Source: DATIYW01 sp035517415 (GTDB lineage: Bacteria; Acidobacteriota; Thermoanaerobaculia; Thermoanaerobaculales; Thermoanaerobaculaceae). Taken from it: a stretch of 9,112 nt of DNA. Positions 6,419-9,112 of the stretch are shown piece by piece (position 1 is the stretch's first letter; every line of letters begins with the position of its first letter). Under the pieces are notes generated by a model that was not told the DNA's origin, searched no databases, and saw nothing but the letters and a program-made list of their open reading frames with translations. The stretch spans positions 1 to 9,112 of the forward strand of contig DATIYW010000256.1 of assembly GCA_035517415.1 (NCBI GenBank), given 5' to 3'. The position numbers were made by a program, and so were the translations under genes.

Positions 6419-8361
6419 GCCCAGCGGCGCCGCATCGCCGCCGCATCGCGGTCGGCCTGGCCCTCGGCCTGCTGGTGGCCGCGGGGCTGACCTACGTCGC
6501 GGAGCGCCAGGCGCGCGCCGGCGCGAGCCGCGAGCAGGCGGTGCGCCGCGGCGTGGTGGCGATCCGGGCGCTCGCCGAGGTCGTCGAGCGGGCCGGCGTG
6601 CGCGGCGACGCGGTGCGCCGGGCGGTTGGGGCGTTCGCGCGCGAGGACCCGTCGCTCGCCTCGATCCGGGCGGTCGCGTTCGAGGGGATCTCGCTCGAGG
6701 CGTCGACCGACCCGGAGGACCGCGGCGAGCGGGCCGCGCCGCGGCGCCTGGCGCGCGAGGAGAAGCCGCTCTACGACCTCGGCCAGAGGCTGCGCGCCGC
6801 GGTCGAGACGAACCGGCAGGAGGGCGCCGCGCGCAAGCCCGAGATCGAGACCGACTGGACGCCGTCCGGCGGCCTCGCGCTCGCCGTTCCGCTCGAGCAC
6901 GAGGGCGCGGTGGCGGGCCTCCTGACCCTGAGTACGCCGGCGGTCCCGCCGCCGCCGGCGACGAGTCTCGTCGTACCGGTCGGCGTCGCGGTCGCGGCGC
7001 TGGCGCTGTTCCTCCTCGGCTCGCTCGCGCTCGGCGAGCGCCGCGGCGCGCTCCTCGCCCTCGCGATCGTCCTGCTCGCGGCGGCCGCGTTCGTGGTCGG
7101 GGGAAGCGCGGCGCGGACGGTGAGCGCCGACGTGCGCGCGACCGAGGAGGCCGTCGCCCAGGCGGTCAAGGCGGAGGCGGCGCACGCTGGCCGGGCGCTG
7201 CGCGAGATCGGTGCCGGGGACGCCGCATCGCTGCACCCCGACCAGTGGGACGTCGACGTGTTCCGCCGGCCGCGCGGCGTCGTCACCGCCGCCGAGGCGG
7301 TCGACCCGGCCGCCGTCGCGCGCGCGCTCGACGCGGCCGGGAGCAGGATCAAACGGCTCGCCGGCACCTTCGCCGTCCTCGGTCTCGGCGTGCTCCTGTT
7401 CGTCGGGATGGGCTCCGCCGGGCGGCTCGGCGCCACCCTGAAGAAGCACCATCAGGCGTACGCCTATACCTTCCCGGCGCTGTTCGGCATGCTCGTGCTG
7501 GTGTTCCTGCCGTTCCTCTACGGCGTCGCGCTCTCGTTCACCGACTACTCGCTCTACAGCTCGCAGGCGCCGCTCTCCGAGATCTGGGTGGGGCTGAAGA
7601 ACTTCGCCGCCATCCTCGGCGACTTCCACATCGCCACCCATACCGCCGCCGGCCTCGCCTGGAACTACCAGAACATCTACTGGACGCTGTTCATCACCGT
7701 GATCTGGACGGTCACGAACGTGGCGTACGGCGTCGGCATGGGGCTGTTCCTCGCGCTCATCCTCAACACCAAGGCGCTCAAGCTGCGCGCGATCTACCGG
7801 GTGATCTTCGTGCTTCCCTGGGCGATGCCCAACTACATCACGGCGCTGATCTGGAAGGGGATGTTCCACCAGCAGTTCGGCGTCATCAACCAGGTCATCC
7901 AGATGTTCGGCGGGACGCCGGTGGCGTGGTTCGAGAAGACGTCGACCTCGCTGTTCGCCTGCATCGCCACCAACGCCTGGCTGTCGGTGCCGTTCATGAT
8001 GGTGATCTCGTTGGGCGCGCTGCAGTCGATCCCGTCCGACCTCTACGAGGCGGCGCGCGTGGATGGCGCGGGCCGCTGGCAGCAGTTCCGCTCGATCACG
8101 CTGCCCTCGCTGAAACCGGCGCTGATCCCGGCGATCATCCTGTCGGTGATCTGGACGTTCAACATGTTCAACATCATCTACCTCGTCTCGGCGGGCGAGC
8201 CGGCGCACTCGACCGAGATCCTGATCACCCAGGCGTACAAGTTCGCGTTCGAGCAGTACCGCTACGGCTACGCGGCGGCCTATTCGATGGTCATCTTCGC
8301 GATCCTGCTCGCGTACGGGGTCTGGCAGAACAAGGTGACAAAGGCGACGGAGGGGATATGA
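6415..8361 (+). CDS. malF: MalF-type permease with a large N-terminal sensor-like membrane module
   Basis: The C-terminal part (about 345-648) is a standard MalF-type ABC importer permease: membrane segments near 349-376, 421-450, 460-480, 513-535, 568-592 and 620-637, with the EAA loop E545-A-A-R-V-D-G551 followed by ITLP (561-564), which docks on MalK. The first 340 residues are extra. They contain a membrane segment at 11-28, an extracytoplasmic region 29-184, two membrane segments at 185-206 and 211-230, a second extracytoplasmic region 231-314, and a fourth segment at 315-333. Region 29-175 has a helix after the membrane, a mixed middle and a closing AVPLEHEGAVAGLLTLS strand pair, like Cache/PAS sensor domains; a Pro-rich linker (174-182) leads to the membrane. 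The frame is continuous from the ATGA overlap with malE, with weak SD GGAAG (6402-6406). The core lacks the large E. coli P2 loop (only about 44 residues at 377-420). Permease call is firm; the N-terminal role is unknown. Confidence 0.9.
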   Translation: MSPAAPHRRRIAVGLALGLLVAAGLTYVAERQARAGASREQAVRRGVVAIRALAEVVERAGVRGDAVRRAVGAFAREDPSLASIRAVAFEGISLEASTDPEDRGERAAPRRLAREEKPLYDLGQRLRAAVETNRQEGAARKPEIETDWTPSGGLALAVPLEHEGAVAGLLTLSTPAVPPPPATSLVVPVGVAVAALALFLLGSLALGERRGALLALAIVLLAAAAFVVGGSAARTVSADVRATEEAVAQAVKAEAAHAGRALREIGAGDAASLHPDQWDVDVFRRPRGVVTAAEAVDPAAVARALDAAGSRIKRLAGTFAVLGLGVLLFVGMGSAGRLGATLKKHHQAYAYTFPALFGMLVLVFLPFLYGVALSFTDYSLYSSQAPLSEIWVGLKNFAAILGDFHIATHTAAGLAWNYQNIYWTLFITVIWTVTNVAYGVGMGLFLALILNTKALKLRAIYRVIFVLPWAMPNYITALIWKGMFHQQFGVINQVIQMFGGTPVAWFEKTSTSLFACIATNAWLSVPFMMVISLGALQSIPSDLYEAARVDGAGRWQQFRSITLPSLKPALIPAIILSVIWTFNMFNIIYLVSAGEPAHSTEILITQAYKFAFEQYRYGYAAAYSMVIFAILLAYGVWQNKVTKATEGI

Positions 8362-8368
8362 ACGAGCA

Positions 8369-8396
8369 GGGGCTCGGGGTCCGGGGTCCGGGGTCC
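8369..8396 (+). repeat. Heptamer tandem repeat in the malF-malG spacer
   Basis: Three perfect head-to-tail copies of GGGGTCC (8376-8382, 8383-8389, 8390-8396) follow one altered copy GGGGCTC (8369-8375). The array fills nearly half of the 61-bp spacer. Just downstream, CCGCA (8395-8399) and TGCGG (8408-8412) can form a 5-bp stem that ends one base before the malG GGAGG site (8413-8417). Seven is not a multiple of three, so copy-number change would shift any reading frame across it. No other copy was noticed in the window. Confidence 0.8.
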
Positions 8397-8422
8397 GCAC
8401 CACCGGATGCGGGGAGGGGAGC

Positions 8423-9112
8423 GTGAGCGCGAGGTCCCGCACCGGCGAGTTCCCGCACTTCCCGCTCCACGTGATCCTGCTGATCTACGCCGCAATCACC
8501 CTCTACCCGTTGCTGTGGGTGTTCACGATCGGCTTCTCCGGCCAGCAGAGCCTGATGATCGTCGACATCCCGCCGAACGCGACGTTCCTCGACCGGCTGC
8601 GCGCGATCATGCCCTGGCCGGCCCACGTCTCGCTCTCCAACTTCGTCTCGGTGTTCAGCGAGCAGCCGTTCGCGCGCTGGCTGCTCAACAGCGTGATCGT
8701 CGCCGCCGCCACCACGGTGCTCGGCGTGTTCCTCGCGTGCACCTCGGCGTACGCGTTCTCCCGTTTCCGCTTCCCCGGACGGCGGGTCGGGCTGATGTCG
8801 TTCCTCGTCTCGCAGATGTTCCCCGGGACGCTGATGATGATCCCGCTCTACATCATCATCGTGCAGTTCCTCGGGCTGGGATCGAATTACATCGGGCTGA
8901 TCCTGGTGTACGCGATCACCTCGATCCCGTTCTGCGTGTGGATGCTCAAGGGCTACTTCGACACCATCCCGAAGGAGCTCGAGGAGTCGGCGCTGATGGA
9001 CGGCGCGTCGGCGGCGACGATCTTCTACCGCATCGTGCTGCCGCTCGCCAAGCCGGCGGTGGCGGTCACCGCGCTGTTCTCGTTCATGACCGCGTGGAAC
9101 GAGTTCATCCAG
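8423..9112 (+). CDS. malG: Maltose/maltodextrin ABC importer permease MalG (cut by window edge)
   Basis: The first 230 residues of a MalG-type inner-membrane permease, the partner of MalF. A membrane segment spans about 14-36; the core follows with segments near 88-112, 124-147 and 155-175. The EAA loop is present as E188-S-A-L-M-D-G194 followed by IVLPLAKP (204-211), the site that contacts MalK. FMTAWNEFIQ at the window end is the characteristic segment before the last membrane span. E. coli MalG has 296 residues, so roughly 60-70 are probably missing beyond 9112. The start is GTG 8423, chosen for GGAGG (8413-8417) five bases upstream and the usual short N-terminus. It begins 61 bp after malF, the widest gap among the importer genes. 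Confidence 0.93.
   Translation, partial: MSARSRTGEFPHFPLHVILLIYAAITLYPLLWVFTIGFSGQQSLMIVDIPPNATFLDRLRAIMPWPAHVSLSNFVSVFSEQPFARWLLNSVIVAAATTVLGVFLACTSAYAFSRFRFPGRRVGLMSFLVSQMFPGTLMMIPLYIIIVQFLGLGSNYIGLILVYAITSIPFCVWMLKGYFDTIPKELEESALMDGASAATIFYRIVLPLAKPAVAVTALFSFMTAWNEFIQ

Noticed and set aside
7408..8361. Separate short malF gene starting at the internal ATG 7408
   Set aside because: No ribosome-binding site precedes it, it lies inside a membrane segment (residue 332), and the frame is open from the ATGA overlap with malE.
6190..8442. Minus-strand open frame of 750 codons opposite malE and malF
   Set aside because: Same compositional shadow: Arg/Asp/His-rich, no recognisable domain, and it spans the malE-malF junction, including conserved permease motifs on the plus strand.

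Overview
The window is very GC-rich and reads like the chromosome of a Gram-negative-type bacterium. The left end carries the N-terminus of a TonB-dependent receptor with a carboxypeptidase-regulatory-like domain after its signal peptide. That architecture is especially common in Acidobacteriota, which is my tentative placement; Myxococcota or a related phylum is not excluded. There are no RNA genes, insertion sequences or CRISPR arrays.

Layout. Bases 1-406 (minus strand) hold the start of the receptor gene, cut by the window edge. Bases 407-843 are a divergent, non-coding regulatory region. It contains a good sigma70-like promoter facing the receptor and an unusual cluster of GTTG/CAAC inverted repeats around it. 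All remaining genes are on the plus strand: a family-5 solute-binding lipoprotein (844-2388), a GH13 alpha-amylase-family lipoprotein (2463-4040), and then malK (4077-5168), malE (5183-6418), malF (6415-8361) and malG (8423 to the window end, incomplete). Spacings within the last five genes are 36 bp, 14 bp, a 4-bp ATGA overlap and 61 bp, so they look like one operon. A candidate promoter lies just before the GH13 gene.

How the genes work together. The anchored GH13 enzyme would cut extracytoplasmic alpha-glucans, MalE would bind the resulting maltodextrins, MalF/MalG would form the membrane channel and MalK would power import. The divergent TonB receptor could supply the outer-membrane step, but that is inference from position only. 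The family-5 binding protein has no visible permease partner.

The most unusual item is MalF. It is 648 residues long. Only about the last 305 residues are the canonical permease; the first 340 or so form an extra module with four predicted membrane segments and two extracytoplasmic regions, the first resembling a Cache/PAS-like sensor domain. If this is a real protein it is an importer channel with a built-in sensory-looking module. Other items worth checking are the operator-like repeat cluster (524-611) and the heptamer tandem repeat in the malF-malG spacer.
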